This document shows, in pieces, positions 1-7,643 of a stretch of DNA of 64,000 nucleotides. The translations under genes were made by a program, and so were the position numbers. Origin of the DNA: Psychrobacter sp. bablab_jr014 (GTDB lineage Bacteria > Pseudomonadota > Gammaproteobacteria > Pseudomonadales > Moraxellaceae); NCBI RefSeq assembly GCF_016464015.1, contig NZ_JACDXT010000019.1, positions 1 through 64,000 of the forward strand, given 5' to 3'. The stretch's first letter is position 1, and the number at the start of each line of letters is the position of its first letter. The notes below the pieces were generated by a model that was not told where the DNA came from, did not search any database, and was given only the letters and a program-made list of their open reading frames with translations.

Positions 1-139
1 GTCCCTGCGGGCTGATGCTAAAATTGCCCCATACTGCGTTACAAATCTCGCTAAGGCATCTGCATTATCGTCGCTTTGCGCCTTGTCTGGAACAATTTTA
101 GCGATCAGCAGTGCCTATTTGCGAATGGTCAACACGCCC
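1..139 (-). repeat. Partial copy of the 277-bp TA-flanked inverted-repeat element
   Basis: This stretch matches, in reverse orientation, the element at 40706-40982. Both share the segment running through ccttgtctggaacaatttta and end in TCAACACGCCC followed by TA (here TA at 140-141). The match is near-continuous from about position 10. Before that the sequence still resembles the other copy but lacks about 11 bases, so this copy is internally deleted or runs off the window edge. It encodes no convincing protein. It is probably a non-autonomous transposable element (MITE); the family assignment is an inference from the TA flanks and termini. Confidence 0.75.
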
Positions 140-546
140 TATTCAAAACGCGGTTCAAAATCGTCGCCATAGACAGGCGTGTGCTCCAACAATCGTGGCG
201 AATGTGCCTTGCGCGCTTTGGCAACGCGTTTGCTGACATCATCATAACGCAGCGCGCGATACAATACCCATGCAAATAGCGGCAACCAGCTGATACCAAG
301 CGCTAGCACATAGCTGTACCACGTCGATAATTGCCCAAAATATACAAGGCTGCTGTGTATCAAAGCGACCGCAAGCACATACAGCACGCCGCCGCACACA
401 TACCAAAGTAACCAGCGCTGAGCTGGCAAAAGCACTGCCGCTAAAAATCCCAGCGACATCCCGACCACAAACAGCAGGCCGCCTTGTAGCGCTACTGTGC
501 CTTGTGTCAAACCAACCAGTAATAGCATCGTTATTCTCGCTGTCAT
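139..546 (-). CDS. Small integral membrane protein, function unknown
   Basis: Predicted protein of 135 residues with about four hydrophobic segments in the first 100 residues, then a basic and polar C-terminal tail. I do not recognise the family. The start ATG at 546 has no obvious ribosome binding site, so the N-terminus is uncertain. The stop codon is unusual: TAG at 141-139 is made of the TA target dinucleotide plus the first G of the adjacent repeat element. The present C-terminus may therefore have been set by the insertion, and homologs could be longer. The gene stands alone; the nearest gene on this strand ends at 947. Confidence 0.55.
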   Translation of the reverse strand: MTARITMLLLVGLTQGTVALQGGLLFVVGMSLGFLAAVLLPAQRWLLWYVCGGVLYVLAVALIHSSLVYFGQLSTWYSYVLALGISWLPLFAWVLYRALRYDDVSKRVAKARKAHSPRLLEHTPVYGDDFEPRFE

Positions 547-710
547 TAGGTGAATGTGAACGCTTGTATTATGACAACATGTACATCAAAGCTGAATATA
601 GGCGCGGGTGCTAAGCGTCAGCCGCTGACGTTTGGTTTTACCAATACATATTTATAAAAAATGCCAGCACGTTGCCGAAAAATGGGATTAAAAAAGCAAA
701 AATTAGGTGC

Positions 711-736
711 AAAAAAAGGGCAGCTATAGCCGCCCC
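711..736 (-). terminator. Rho-independent terminator for the DUF368 gene
   Basis: Read on the minus strand, this is a G+C-rich hairpin (GGGCGGC / GCTGCCC around TATA, with one mismatch) followed by seven T residues. It lies downstream of the DUF368 gene that stops at 947. It is now separated from that gene by the repeat element at 751-920. Confidence 0.6.
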
Positions 737-750
737 TAGGATAAGTGCTA

Positions 751-920
751 GGGCATGTCATCATTTAGATAGCGAGGCTTAAAGTGAGATAAATCGCAGT
801 CAAACAAGGAAAAAATTGCAGAGAATATTGGTATATTCACAAGATTTTTGACGCTGTTTGGCAAGATTTAGCCAGTTTAAGACCGCTAAATGATTTCATG
901 TGCTAAGTGATGACATGCCC
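751..920. repeat. 170-bp TA-flanked inverted-repeat element (copy 1)
   Basis: The termini are GGGCATGTCATC and GATGACATGCCC, perfect inverted repeats of 12 bases, with TA on each side (749-750 and 921-922). Length and internal sequence (the stretch aaacaaggaaaa and the TTTGGCAAGATTTAGCC-like segment) match the copies at 2042-2211 and 46965-47133. There is no coding capacity. The TA duplication and length suggest a MITE mobilised by an IS630/Tc1-type transposase that is absent from this window. Confidence 0.8.
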
Positions 921-946
921 TAGATATGTCTAATCAATGAAATGCG

Positions 947-1903
947 TTAGGTTTCGTGGCGTGCGCCCCACCATGACAAGAGCCAGACCAGTACCGCACC
1001 CAGCACAATCAACCCAAGGGTGACAGGCCAGTGCGCGCCATCTGGGTAGTGCCACGGCAGCACATTATGTACCGCTTGTGGGGACACCGTCGTTACTTTC
1101 CACGGCCAAACCTTGACCAGCGAGCCTGCGATAAAACCAGTTAATAGCGCGAGCGTGCCTTGATAATAGTTAGATAAGAGCCATTTGAGCACGCGCGTGA
1201 ATAGCAGTAGACCCGTGACCATGCCCGCCATCACAGTTGCCACAATACCAATATCAAGGCGGTGTACCGCGTCGAGTACCGTGTCATATACGCCTAATAA
1301 CAGTAGGATAAATGACCCCGATATGCCTGGTAAAATCATCGCGCAAATCGCAATCGCCCCTGCAAAAAACAAATAAGGCAAACTTGGCTCGGCATTTAAT
1401 AGCGGCATGGTACTGATGACCACCGCTGCGACCATGCCAATAATAAATAGGCCGCCTTTTGAGAGCGTCCATTGTTTAATCTCCCTGAGCAGTATCACGA
1501 CCGTCGCGATTACCAAACCAAAGAAAAACGACCAAATCAAGAGCGGCTGGTTGTCTAAAAGGTTTTTAATAATCCCTGCCAGTGTCGCAAAACTGGTAGC
1601 GATGCCGAGTACCAAACACAATAAAAAGGTCGCATCGACATGTCGCCATACTGCGGCTATACCGCGCATGCCGCCCTCAGCACGAAAAATTGTCCATAAA
1701 TGCGGGCCGATACGACTGAGCGCACCAATCAAGCGCTCATAAATCCCTGCAATCAGTGCAATCGTCCCGCCTGATACGCCAGGCACGATATCGGCAGCAC
1801 CCATCGCCATACCCTTAACATAGACAGTGGCAAGTGATTTTGGGGTATTGTTTGTTTCAGGCGGCTGATGCTGGGAGGCGGTAGGTTTTGCGGGTGTGGT
1901 CAT
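947..1903 (-). CDS. DUF368 family polyprenyl-phosphate transporter
   Basis: Protein of 318 residues with about nine to ten hydrophobic segments. It has the DUF368 N-terminal signature GAADIVPGVSGGTIALIAGI and a second related motif, AMILPGISGSFILLLLGVYD, as expected for this internally duplicated family. Members have been reported to return undecaprenyl phosphate across the inner membrane (PopT type), parallel to DedA/UptA proteins, for reuse in cell-wall and polysaccharide synthesis. I start at ATG 1903 rather than the longer ORF because AGGAG sits about six bases upstream of it. Family confidence is high; the lipid-flipping role is inherited from the family. It is a single-gene unit between two copies of the 170-bp repeat. 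Confidence 0.85.
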   Translation of the reverse strand: MTTPAKPTASQHQPPETNNTPKSLATVYVKGMAMGAADIVPGVSGGTIALIAGIYERLIGALSRIGPHLWTIFRAEGGMRGIAAVWRHVDATFLLCLVLGIATSFATLAGIIKNLLDNQPLLIWSFFFGLVIATVVILLREIKQWTLSKGGLFIIGMVAAVVISTMPLLNAEPSLPYLFFAGAIAICAMILPGISGSFILLLLGVYDTVLDAVHRLDIGIVATVMAGMVTGLLLFTRVLKWLLSNYYQGTLALLTGFIAGSLVKVWPWKVTTVSPQAVHNVLPWHYPDGAHWPVTLGLIVLGAVLVWLLSWWGARHET

Positions 1904-2251
1904 GACCACTCCTTGTAACGACAAAAAGGTAAAAAACAAAAAGACAGTGATAAATAAATCCGCGTCAATAAAGGCGATAACGACTGATTCAGACGGTGAC
2001 CTGTGCCTTATTAAACACGGATAAAAGTGTAGGGGTTATTAGGGCGTGTCTTCAATTCAAACGCTTACAGCTAAATGGGTTAAAAATGGCTAAATCTTTG
2101 GCAAACGGTGTCAAATAGCGCGTCAATATCCTGATATTACCTACGCTATTTTCCTTGTTTGCCTTCAATTTATCTCATTTTTATCACCATTTTTAAAATG
2201 AAGACACGCCCTAGAGCGCTTGTCAGTCATGGACGTGTTATGTTCGTCCGC
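1904..2251. other. Intergenic region between serB and the DUF368 gene
   Basis: There is no gene in this gap. It contains the 170-bp element at 2042-2211. The remainder should carry the DUF368 promoter and the end of the serB transcript, but I cannot place a convincing promoter or terminator. Confidence 0.55.
2042..2211. repeat. 170-bp TA-flanked inverted-repeat element (copy 2)
   Basis: The termini are GGGCGTGTCTTCA and TGAAGACACGCCC, perfect over 13 bases, flanked by TA at 2040-2041 and 2212-2213. The interior contains ggcaaacggtgtcaaatag and ttatcaccatttttaaaat, which recur in the copy at 46965-47133 in the opposite orientation. It has the same length as copy 1. Confidence 0.85.
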
Positions 2252-3448
2252 TTAGGTGCGCGCAGGAACCAAGGCAGGGTAGCCAAGCGCGTATAAGACG
2301 CCCTCAAGTCCTGTGACATTGACCGCAGCATCAGCGCGCGCCTGTACAATGGGCTTGGCGTGATAGGCGACGCCCAAATCAGCAATGCCCATCATCGGCA
2401 AGTCATTTGCGCCATCGCCGACGCACACCACTTGTGACAGTTCGATACCCAAATGCTTGGCGGTTTGTTTAGCGATTTCGGCTTTTTTGGCACCGTTGAC
2501 GATAGGCAGCTGTACTTGGCCTGTGACTTCGCCGTCATCAATATCTAGGTGATTGGCATGCACCTCATCAATACCGAGCTGCTCGGCGATATATTCAGCA
2601 AAGTAGGTAAAGCCGCCTGAGACCAACACCGTATGGTAGCCCAAAGACTTCAAGGCACGGATAGTCGTCAGTGCGCCTGTTGATAGCGTCAAGCGCTCAC
2701 AAATCTCATCAAGCACCGTGGTTGGAATGCCTTTTAATAGCGCCACACGCTGCGCGAACGATTCATCAAAATCAATCTCACCGCGCATTGCTGACTCGGT
2801 GATGGCTTCGACTTGTGCGCCGATACCTGCTGTTTTGGCCAGCTCAACGATGACTTCTTGCTCAATTAAGGTCGAATCCATATCAAAACACGCCAGCTTG
2901 TGCGTGCGCAGCATGTGCCCGACCGATAGAATATGACAATCCACCAAGTTATCGCGGTCAACAGGTACAACCGATGGGGCCGCGTTGTCTTGAGTGTCGT
3001 AATGCGCAGCAAGGTCGCGGCGCAGACGTGCGGTTAATTGTTCATCAATAATATGTGCGGCAGCAGTCTTTTTGGCAGGGTGCATCAAGGTGTCACCGAC
3101 TGGCACGAGCAAATAGCGAAAGACTGATGCGCCGACAAATGGGGTGTTGGTGGTTTGGTTTTTGGCGGTGCCCAATGTTACATCGACAAAGCGCGCTTGT
3201 TGGTCTTCAGCGACCGTGACCAAATGCCAACTTGGCTGCTCATCGACCCATGACTGCACGTAGTGATGAATATCGAGTGCAGGCACGTGCGCGGGCAATA
3301 CCACGATCAAAGCAAAAACAGGCAATGACTGCAATGCGTCAAAATCCCGCAAATCCGTACCATCAGGCAATAACGAGGCCACAGAGTCCACGGCTTGCTG
3401 CCATGCTTTGCTGTCTTTTGGTAACGAGTAAGGCGTATTTTTTGGCAT
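2252..3448 (-). CDS. serB: Phosphoserine phosphatase
   Basis: SerB removes phosphate from O-phosphoserine, the last step of serine synthesis, in the cytoplasm. The 398-residue protein has an N-terminal regulatory-like region (about 1-180) and a HAD-type catalytic domain. Motif I is D189-M-D191-S-T193. The HAD motif II is in HTVLVSGGFT, and the C-terminal VVCVGDGANDLPMM carries the metal-binding aspartates. Start ATG 3448 has AAGGGA upstream; the ATG at 3472 has none. It is divergent from an AhpA/YtjB-like gene, the same neighbourhood seen for serB and ytjB (smp) in enterobacteria. Confidence 0.95.
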   Translation of the reverse strand: MPKNTPYSLPKDSKAWQQAVDSVASLLPDGTDLRDFDALQSLPVFALIVVLPAHVPALDIHHYVQSWVDEQPSWHLVTVAEDQQARFVDVTLGTAKNQTTNTPFVGASVFRYLLVPVGDTLMHPAKKTAAAHIIDEQLTARLRRDLAAHYDTQDNAAPSVVPVDRDNLVDCHILSVGHMLRTHKLACFDMDSTLIEQEVIVELAKTAGIGAQVEAITESAMRGEIDFDESFAQRVALLKGIPTTVLDEICERLTLSTGALTTIRALKSLGYHTVLVSGGFTYFAEYIAEQLGIDEVHANHLDIDDGEVTGQVQLPIVNGAKKAEIAKQTAKHLGIELSQVVCVGDGANDLPMMGIADLGVAYHAKPIVQARADAAVNVTGLEGVLYALGYPALVPART

Positions 3449-3803
3449 GGCTGAATTGTCCCTTGTATGCACTTAGAAGATTAGGAATAATAACAGCTTT
3501 ACTGCGTAGCGACTATAGGCGGGTTGCGAAGTATTTTTTGCCATTTTGCCCGCGCATTTTGTGATAATAACAGACGGATAAATTCCCATTTGCGCCAGCT
3601 TTGGCGTAAAATGGCGAGCACGCCCAGCGTATGAAATGCCATACAAATATGGTGTTTGTTTTTGTATAGATATACACTGTAAGCTGACTATAAGCGGCGC
3701 TGGTTAATGCCTTTTATGCCTACGAAAGGCAATGTAAGATAAACAGTCTAAGATGAGCGGTTGCCTCGTTTTTATTTTTTTCACCCAATAAAGTTTTGAC
3801 ATC
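3449..3803. other. Divergent serB / AhpA-like intergenic region
   Basis: This gap of about 355 bases between divergently transcribed genes must hold both promoters. It is AT-rich toward the AhpA-like gene, with a short stretch of TATA-like sequence near 3665-3695, but no -35/-10 pair is clear enough to annotate. I saw no repeat or small ORF worth calling. Confidence 0.5.
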
Positions 3804-5162
3804 ATGATGTATTTTGCGCCACGGCAAGGATTGTTTGCCATTATTATCTTGGTCAGTTTTTGTTTGCAGACACTGCTACTTATCATCAGTACCGACCAAC
3901 AGCTGACCAAAAGCCGTGAGCAAAAAGGCGAACAGATGGTCGCCCAGCTGATTGACGAAGCCAGCCTTGCGATGCAAAACAAAGACCGCGTGAGCTTAAG
4001 TGTCATCGCTAACCGTTATACCAGTGAGCAAGACGTTGCGCGCTTGGTGATTACGGACAGCAAAAATGACGTGCTCGTGCCTGTGGGCAATGCGCCGATG
4101 CAAAAAGGCGATACCATCCGTCAGATTGCCACGCAAGGCGAATCAGTTATCGGTACGGTTGAGCTGACCTTAAAAGATGTTAGCACTGGTGAGATTATTG
4201 CCATGCAGTGGCCGTTTGTGGTCGGCTCATTGATACTGCACTTGTTTTTGTGGCTGTTATACGGCTACATCGCGCGCCCAACCAAAGAGCAGCTGAATGC
4301 CTTAAGCCGCGATATGCACAGCTACAAAACCACCATGTTGCCGCTAGAGAATAGTGACATCGATGCCGATAATGAAGAAGTCGACGCCGACGGTCAGCAG
4401 CACACCATCGTAAAACGCGCTGCTCTAAAGAGCAAAAACATCCATCGTGAACTAAATGCCTATCTAAAATCGCACCAACGCACCGATAAAGACGCGGAGG
4501 CAGAAGCCGATAGTGAGGTTGCTGCGCCTGTCAGTAATCTACCGACCAAGCTGTCCGCAACGCGTGAGTTTGACAGTGTCAGCGTGAATATCATGTTCCA
4601 TGATGAATACAATATGTTAGAGCGCCTCGCGCCCGAGCTGCGTATGCCGTATCTGGCGCTATGTACGCAGCTGCTCAATCAAGCGATTGATGAGCTGCTC
4701 GCACAGCCGATACTCTCAGGCGTGCATCTGCAAAGTCGTCCAAGCTTTGACGATGCAGGCGCGTGCGCAATACTAAAAGCTGACAATCAGCATGCCAAAG
4801 TGGCGCTGGCGGGTGTGATGCTCGGTAAACTGTATCTGATGCTCAACAAAATCATCCATGATAAGCATATCGAGCTGTCACGCTTTGCATTGCCTGCCAA
4901 AGTTGGCGTGAGCGATGAAGCACAAAGCGATGCGCTAGAGCGTCTGCTAGACAGTAAAGGTAAAAAAGAGCAAATGCTTATTTTATTACCGACTGCGGGA
5001 CTTAAACAAATTGGTCACCATGTACAGGTTTATAGCTTTAAACGTCCGACCACCGTGTATGAGCGTGAATGTGCCGTCTTTGATGGTGCCAACGAGGCCT
5101 TGATGCAACGCCTTGCCGATGTACGCAATGCCGTACTAATGAGCGGTAATAACGAAAAGTAA
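3804..5162 (+). CDS. AhpA/YtjB-like (SMP family) membrane protein
   Basis: Protein of 452 residues with an N-terminal membrane segment (about 9-29), an extracytoplasmic region of roughly 110 residues, and a second membrane segment (about 138-156). The long, charged cytoplasmic tail includes an Asp/Glu-rich linker near 180-240. This architecture and the divergent position next to serB match the YtjB/AhpA (SMP_2) group, whose molecular function is not settled. The homology is inferred from topology and context rather than from a strong motif. The start is ATG-ATG at 3804 with a weak upstream ribosome site. A C-terminal domain of about 180 residues (from ~residue 250) has no motif I recognise. 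Confidence 0.6.
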   Translation: MMYFAPRQGLFAIIILVSFCLQTLLLIISTDQQLTKSREQKGEQMVAQLIDEASLAMQNKDRVSLSVIANRYTSEQDVARLVITDSKNDVLVPVGNAPMQKGDTIRQIATQGESVIGTVELTLKDVSTGEIIAMQWPFVVGSLILHLFLWLLYGYIARPTKEQLNALSRDMHSYKTTMLPLENSDIDADNEEVDADGQQHTIVKRAALKSKNIHRELNAYLKSHQRTDKDAEAEADSEVAAPVSNLPTKLSATREFDSVSVNIMFHDEYNMLERLAPELRMPYLALCTQLLNQAIDELLAQPILSGVHLQSRPSFDDAGACAILKADNQHAKVALAGVMLGKLYLMLNKIIHDKHIELSRFALPAKVGVSDEAQSDALERLLDSKGKKEQMLILLPTAGLKQIGHHVQVYSFKRPTTVYERECAVFDGANEALMQRLADVRNAVLMSGNNEK

Positions 5163-5310
5163 ACCGTCTCAAGACACTGTGTAGCTTGGCTTAAAGCAGC
5201 GTTTGTTTGTCGCTTTAGGATGAAAAGGATTGACAAGCGGGTAGCAAAACTTTATAAGGCATATATAAATCGAAGTAGTTTCTCATATGCCCACATAATA
5301 GGAGTTTGTC

Positions 5311-5562
5311 ATGAGTGATTCTGATATTGATGACGATTTTGATGGTGATTTTGCAGATGATGATGATGCCAAACTGGTTGAAGAAGCCGAAAGTAGCTCG
5401 CGCACCCGTTTAAGCAGCCTAGAAAAACGTCGTTTGATTGACAATTTGCTTGAAGAAAAGCGTCTTGAAAAAGCGCTCAAAGACGAGCTAGAAGACCTAG
5501 GCGACGATGATGACGACTGGGACGATGACGACGAAGATTGGGATGACGATGATGCGCTGTAA
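5311..5562 (+). CDS. Small acidic protein, PA3496-like
   Basis: An 83-residue protein. A basic helical centre (residues about 30-60, with RRLIDNLLEEKRLEKAL) lies between Asp-rich ends; the last 20 residues are almost entirely D, E and W. The central segment resembles the PA3496 family of small gamma-proteobacterial proteins, sometimes described as envelope-integrity proteins. I regard that assignment as tentative. GGAG lies seven bases before the ATG, supporting a real gene. It is separated by about 150 bases from the preceding gene. A serine-rich antisense ORF here is a shadow of the Asp codons. Confidence 0.65.
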   Translation: MSDSDIDDDFDGDFADDDDAKLVEEAESSSRTRLSSLEKRRLIDNLLEEKRLEKALKDELEDLGDDDDDWDDDDEDWDDDDAL

Positions 5563-5956
5563 TGGCGCATTGTTGTTTTTGCCGACAACATCAATAAGCC
5601 GTGTCTATAAACGCGTGTGACAGACAACCGCTATCCCGCCTAAACCTTTCTGTATCATTTTGACGGATTGACCTTTATTTCATTAAGCGTAAGCGTTACA
5701 TTAAATACAGCCACAAACAGACCATGTTCAACACGCCCTAATATCGATGACAAATAATGGCGCTTTAGACACACGCTCGATTAAACACTATTTTTCTTGC
5801 TTGCTGTAACTTCGTTTCCAGAGGCTACGAAAAATAGTATTGAATCTCGCTGCATCATTTTCAAATAAACCTGACTATAAAAGCAGCTATTAATAGTCAT
5901 AACCTCGCTTACATGACGATAACCATAAGTACCCCACAACAATAAGGATAATTCCC
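5563..5956. other. Intergenic region with element remnants
   Basis: There is no gene in this gap. It holds a solo element end, TGTTCAACACGCCC with TA at 5740-5741, which resembles the right end of the 277-bp element. It also holds a 75-bp palindromic repeat at 5774-5848. Confidence 0.6.
5774..5848 (+). repeat. 75-bp palindromic intergenic repeat (copy 1)
   Basis: The arms ATTAAACACTATTTTTC and GAAAAATAGTATTGAAT are imperfect inverted repeats around a core containing TTGCTTGCTG and CCAGAGGCTACG. The reverse complement of 19771-19845 matches along the whole length, including the flanking cgctc and atctc. It is non-coding and likely forms a cruciform or hairpin in RNA. Confidence 0.8.
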
Positions 5957-6514
5957 ATGAGTAACGCCCTAAGCTTTGATGAATTGTTGGATTTTTTGGA
6001 CAGCTCAGACAGTCCTTATATTCTTGATAGCGTCGCCACGCACGGCTTTTTGACCGCGACCATTATTGGCCCTGAGTTGCCGAATTGGGTCGATGCGTTG
6101 TTTGACAATCAGACCGCGCAAGTACCTGCCAACGTGGTCGATGGTGTACAGCGCTGGCGTACCGCGATTATCAATGATTTAAAAAACGAAACCCCGATTG
6201 AGCTGCCGTTCAATGAAGACGCAGGCAACAGCGAAGAAGCGGTGGATTTTTCTGAAGATTCAGACATCGTGGCATGGTCGATTGGCTTCGTTGATGCCAT
6301 GTACGCCGACGATGCCGAGGACTGGTTCGCCGATGATGACAGCGCTGAGGATGTTGCGGTATTGACGCTACCGATGGTCGTGCTAAGCGGCGTCGATGAC
6401 GAAGACGAAGATCTGATCGCTATGCGTAATGACGAAGACACGCTGGCACAGATGGCAAACAGTATCGAGGGCAACTTAACCGAGCTGTTTTTGTTGTTTC
6501 ATACCAACGATTAA
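5957..6514 (+). CDS. UPF0149 (YgfB/YecA) family protein
   Basis: A 185-residue acidic protein. The N-terminal SFDELLDFLDSS...HGFLTATIIGP and the mid-region DIVAWSIGFVDAM fit the YgfB/YecA-like UPF0149 fold, in which the HG-hLTG and W-x-GF motifs are characteristic. There is no C-terminal SEC-C metal-binding motif, so it is the short form. The function of this family is poorly defined; YgfB in Pseudomonas has been linked to gene regulation, but I do not transfer that here. The start is supported by AAGGAT nine bases upstream. Confidence 0.75.
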   Translation: MSNALSFDELLDFLDSSDSPYILDSVATHGFLTATIIGPELPNWVDALFDNQTAQVPANVVDGVQRWRTAIINDLKNETPIELPFNEDAGNSEEAVDFSEDSDIVAWSIGFVDAMYADDAEDWFADDDSAEDVAVLTLPMVVLSGVDDEDEDLIAMRNDEDTLAQMANSIEGNLTELFLLFHTND

Positions 6515-6542
6515 TCAGACGTTGTAGCGTGGCTGATGGTCA

Positions 6543-6649
6543 TATAGTCAATCAATATTAAAAGTGGTACAAGGCAGACGAGTGCAAGTACTACAGTAGT
6601 AGGCTAAACGAGTCTAACGCTGTAACACTTTAATAGTGGTTAGACTATA
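6543..6649. repeat. 107-bp palindromic element ending TATAGTC/GACTATA
   Basis: The outer ends TATAGTCAATCAATATTAAA and the complement of the right end (TATAGTCTAACCACTATTAAA) align with few mismatches, continuing into GTGGTACA / GTGTTACA. The core reads ggcagacgagtgcaagtact. If the target is TA, the element is TA-flanked like the other repeats here. It sits between the UPF0149 and YbjQ genes and has no coding capacity. Confidence 0.7.
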
Positions 6650-6685
6650 CACCGCAGACACGCACTTGGTAAAAAGGGCAGGACT

Positions 6686-7096
6686 ATGCAGCTATCAAAC
6701 CTTGAGCACTTACCCAACTACCGCATCACTGAGCGACTCGATGTCGTGTATGGCAGTACCGTGCGCTCAAAGCACGTGGGCAAAGATTTTTTTGCAGGGC
6801 TACAAAACCTCGTTGGTGGCGAGCTGACCTCATATACCGAACTGCTCGAAGAGTCGCGCCAAGAAGCCATTGACCGTATGATTGTCAAAGCTCAAGCGCT
6901 AGGCGCAGATGCTATCGTTGGCATTCGGTTTTCAACGTCCAGTATTGCCCAAGGGGCGTCTGAGCTGTTTGTCTATGGCACAGCGGTCAAAGCGGTGCCC
7001 AGTAATGAGGTGCAGCCTCAAGCGCCTGCGCCGACTGCGCCTACGGTTGGCACCACGTCTGCGGACGATTTACCGCGCTTTAATCCCTTTGGCTAG
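6686..7096 (+). CDS. YbjQ family (DUF74) protein
   Basis: A 136-residue soluble protein. Residues about 10-110 form a YbjQ-type domain (also called heavy-metal-binding domain). Visible features are VVYGSTVRSKHVGKDFFAGLQNLVGGELTSY, then ESRQEAIDRMIVKAQALGADAIVGIRF and ELFVYGTAVKA. The C-terminal 30 residues are Pro/Ala-rich and probably disordered. YbjQ proteins form homopentamers in structures, but their physiological role is unclear. AGGA precedes the start. It is followed after 49 bases by a second gene of the same fold, suggesting an operon and an old duplication. Confidence 0.85.
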   Translation: MQLSNLEHLPNYRITERLDVVYGSTVRSKHVGKDFFAGLQNLVGGELTSYTELLEESRQEAIDRMIVKAQALGADAIVGIRFSTSSIAQGASELFVYGTAVKAVPSNEVQPQAPAPTAPTVGTTSADDLPRFNPFG

Positions 7097-7145
7097 TGAC
7101 ATTGCTGATGGCTGTTACTCTTTTGCGCCCTTATCGAGACGCTTC

Positions 7146-7613
7146 ATGAACCAGACGTTAACCAATCTATTGATTAACTATGCGCCCATACTGCTGCTCA
7201 TTGCGGTTGGCTGGTTTTTTGGGCGTCGTAACGAGCAAAAGCATCTGAATATGCTGGCACGTGAAGAAGCGCGGTTTGCGTACATCACCGTGTCCAATGA
7301 ACGCTTTTATCAGCCGCCATTAACCGCCAACACCGAGGGCACCTTGGTGCTCGGTAGCGTGGTTATCGCGCAAGATTATTTTAAAATGGCGATTGCCAAA
7401 CTGTTAAATTTCTTTGGTAAAAATCTCACCACCTACGAAACCTTGCTAGAGCGTGCGCGCCGCGAAGCCTTATTGCGCCTGCGTCAAGAAGCCGCCGAGC
7501 AAGGCTGTGACGCGGTGTACGGCTTGCGCTTTGAAGTTACCACCCTAAATCCAATGGGCACGATGGTCGAAGCCATTGCTTATGGCACAGCGGTAAAAAG
7601 TGCGCCGCGTTAA
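7146..7613 (+). CDS. Membrane-anchored YbjQ family protein
   Basis: A 155-residue protein with one N-terminal membrane segment (about 8-25, INYAPILLLIAVGWFFG) and a cytoplasmic YbjQ-like domain. That domain shows LVLGSVVIAQDYFKMAIAKLLNFFGKNLTTYETLLERARREALLRLRQEAAEQGCDAVYGLRFE, given here as three consecutive blocks of the fold, and ends in IAYGTAVKS. It is the tandem paralogue of the upstream gene. I use ATG 7146 because the longer in-frame ORF extends back into the upstream gene and lacks family similarity there. Function is unknown. Confidence 0.8.
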   Translation: MNQTLTNLLINYAPILLLIAVGWFFGRRNEQKHLNMLAREEARFAYITVSNERFYQPPLTANTEGTLVLGSVVIAQDYFKMAIAKLLNFFGKNLTTYETLLERARREALLRLRQEAAEQGCDAVYGLRFEVTTLNPMGTMVEAIAYGTAVKSAPR

Positions 7614-7643
7614 TCTGATGCCTATTTTTTTTAACTCAATGTT

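Larger units (their letters stand above)
547..946. other. Intergenic region with a terminator and a MITE
   Basis: This 400-base gap holds no credible gene. It contains a Rho-independent terminator at 711-736 and a 170-bp TA-flanked inverted-repeat element at 751-920. The rest is AT-rich and featureless to the eye. Confidence 0.7.

Noticed and set aside
5283..5627. Minus-strand Ser-rich 114-codon ORF
   Set aside because: It is the antisense of Asp codons in the acidic PA3496-like gene and has no ribosome site.
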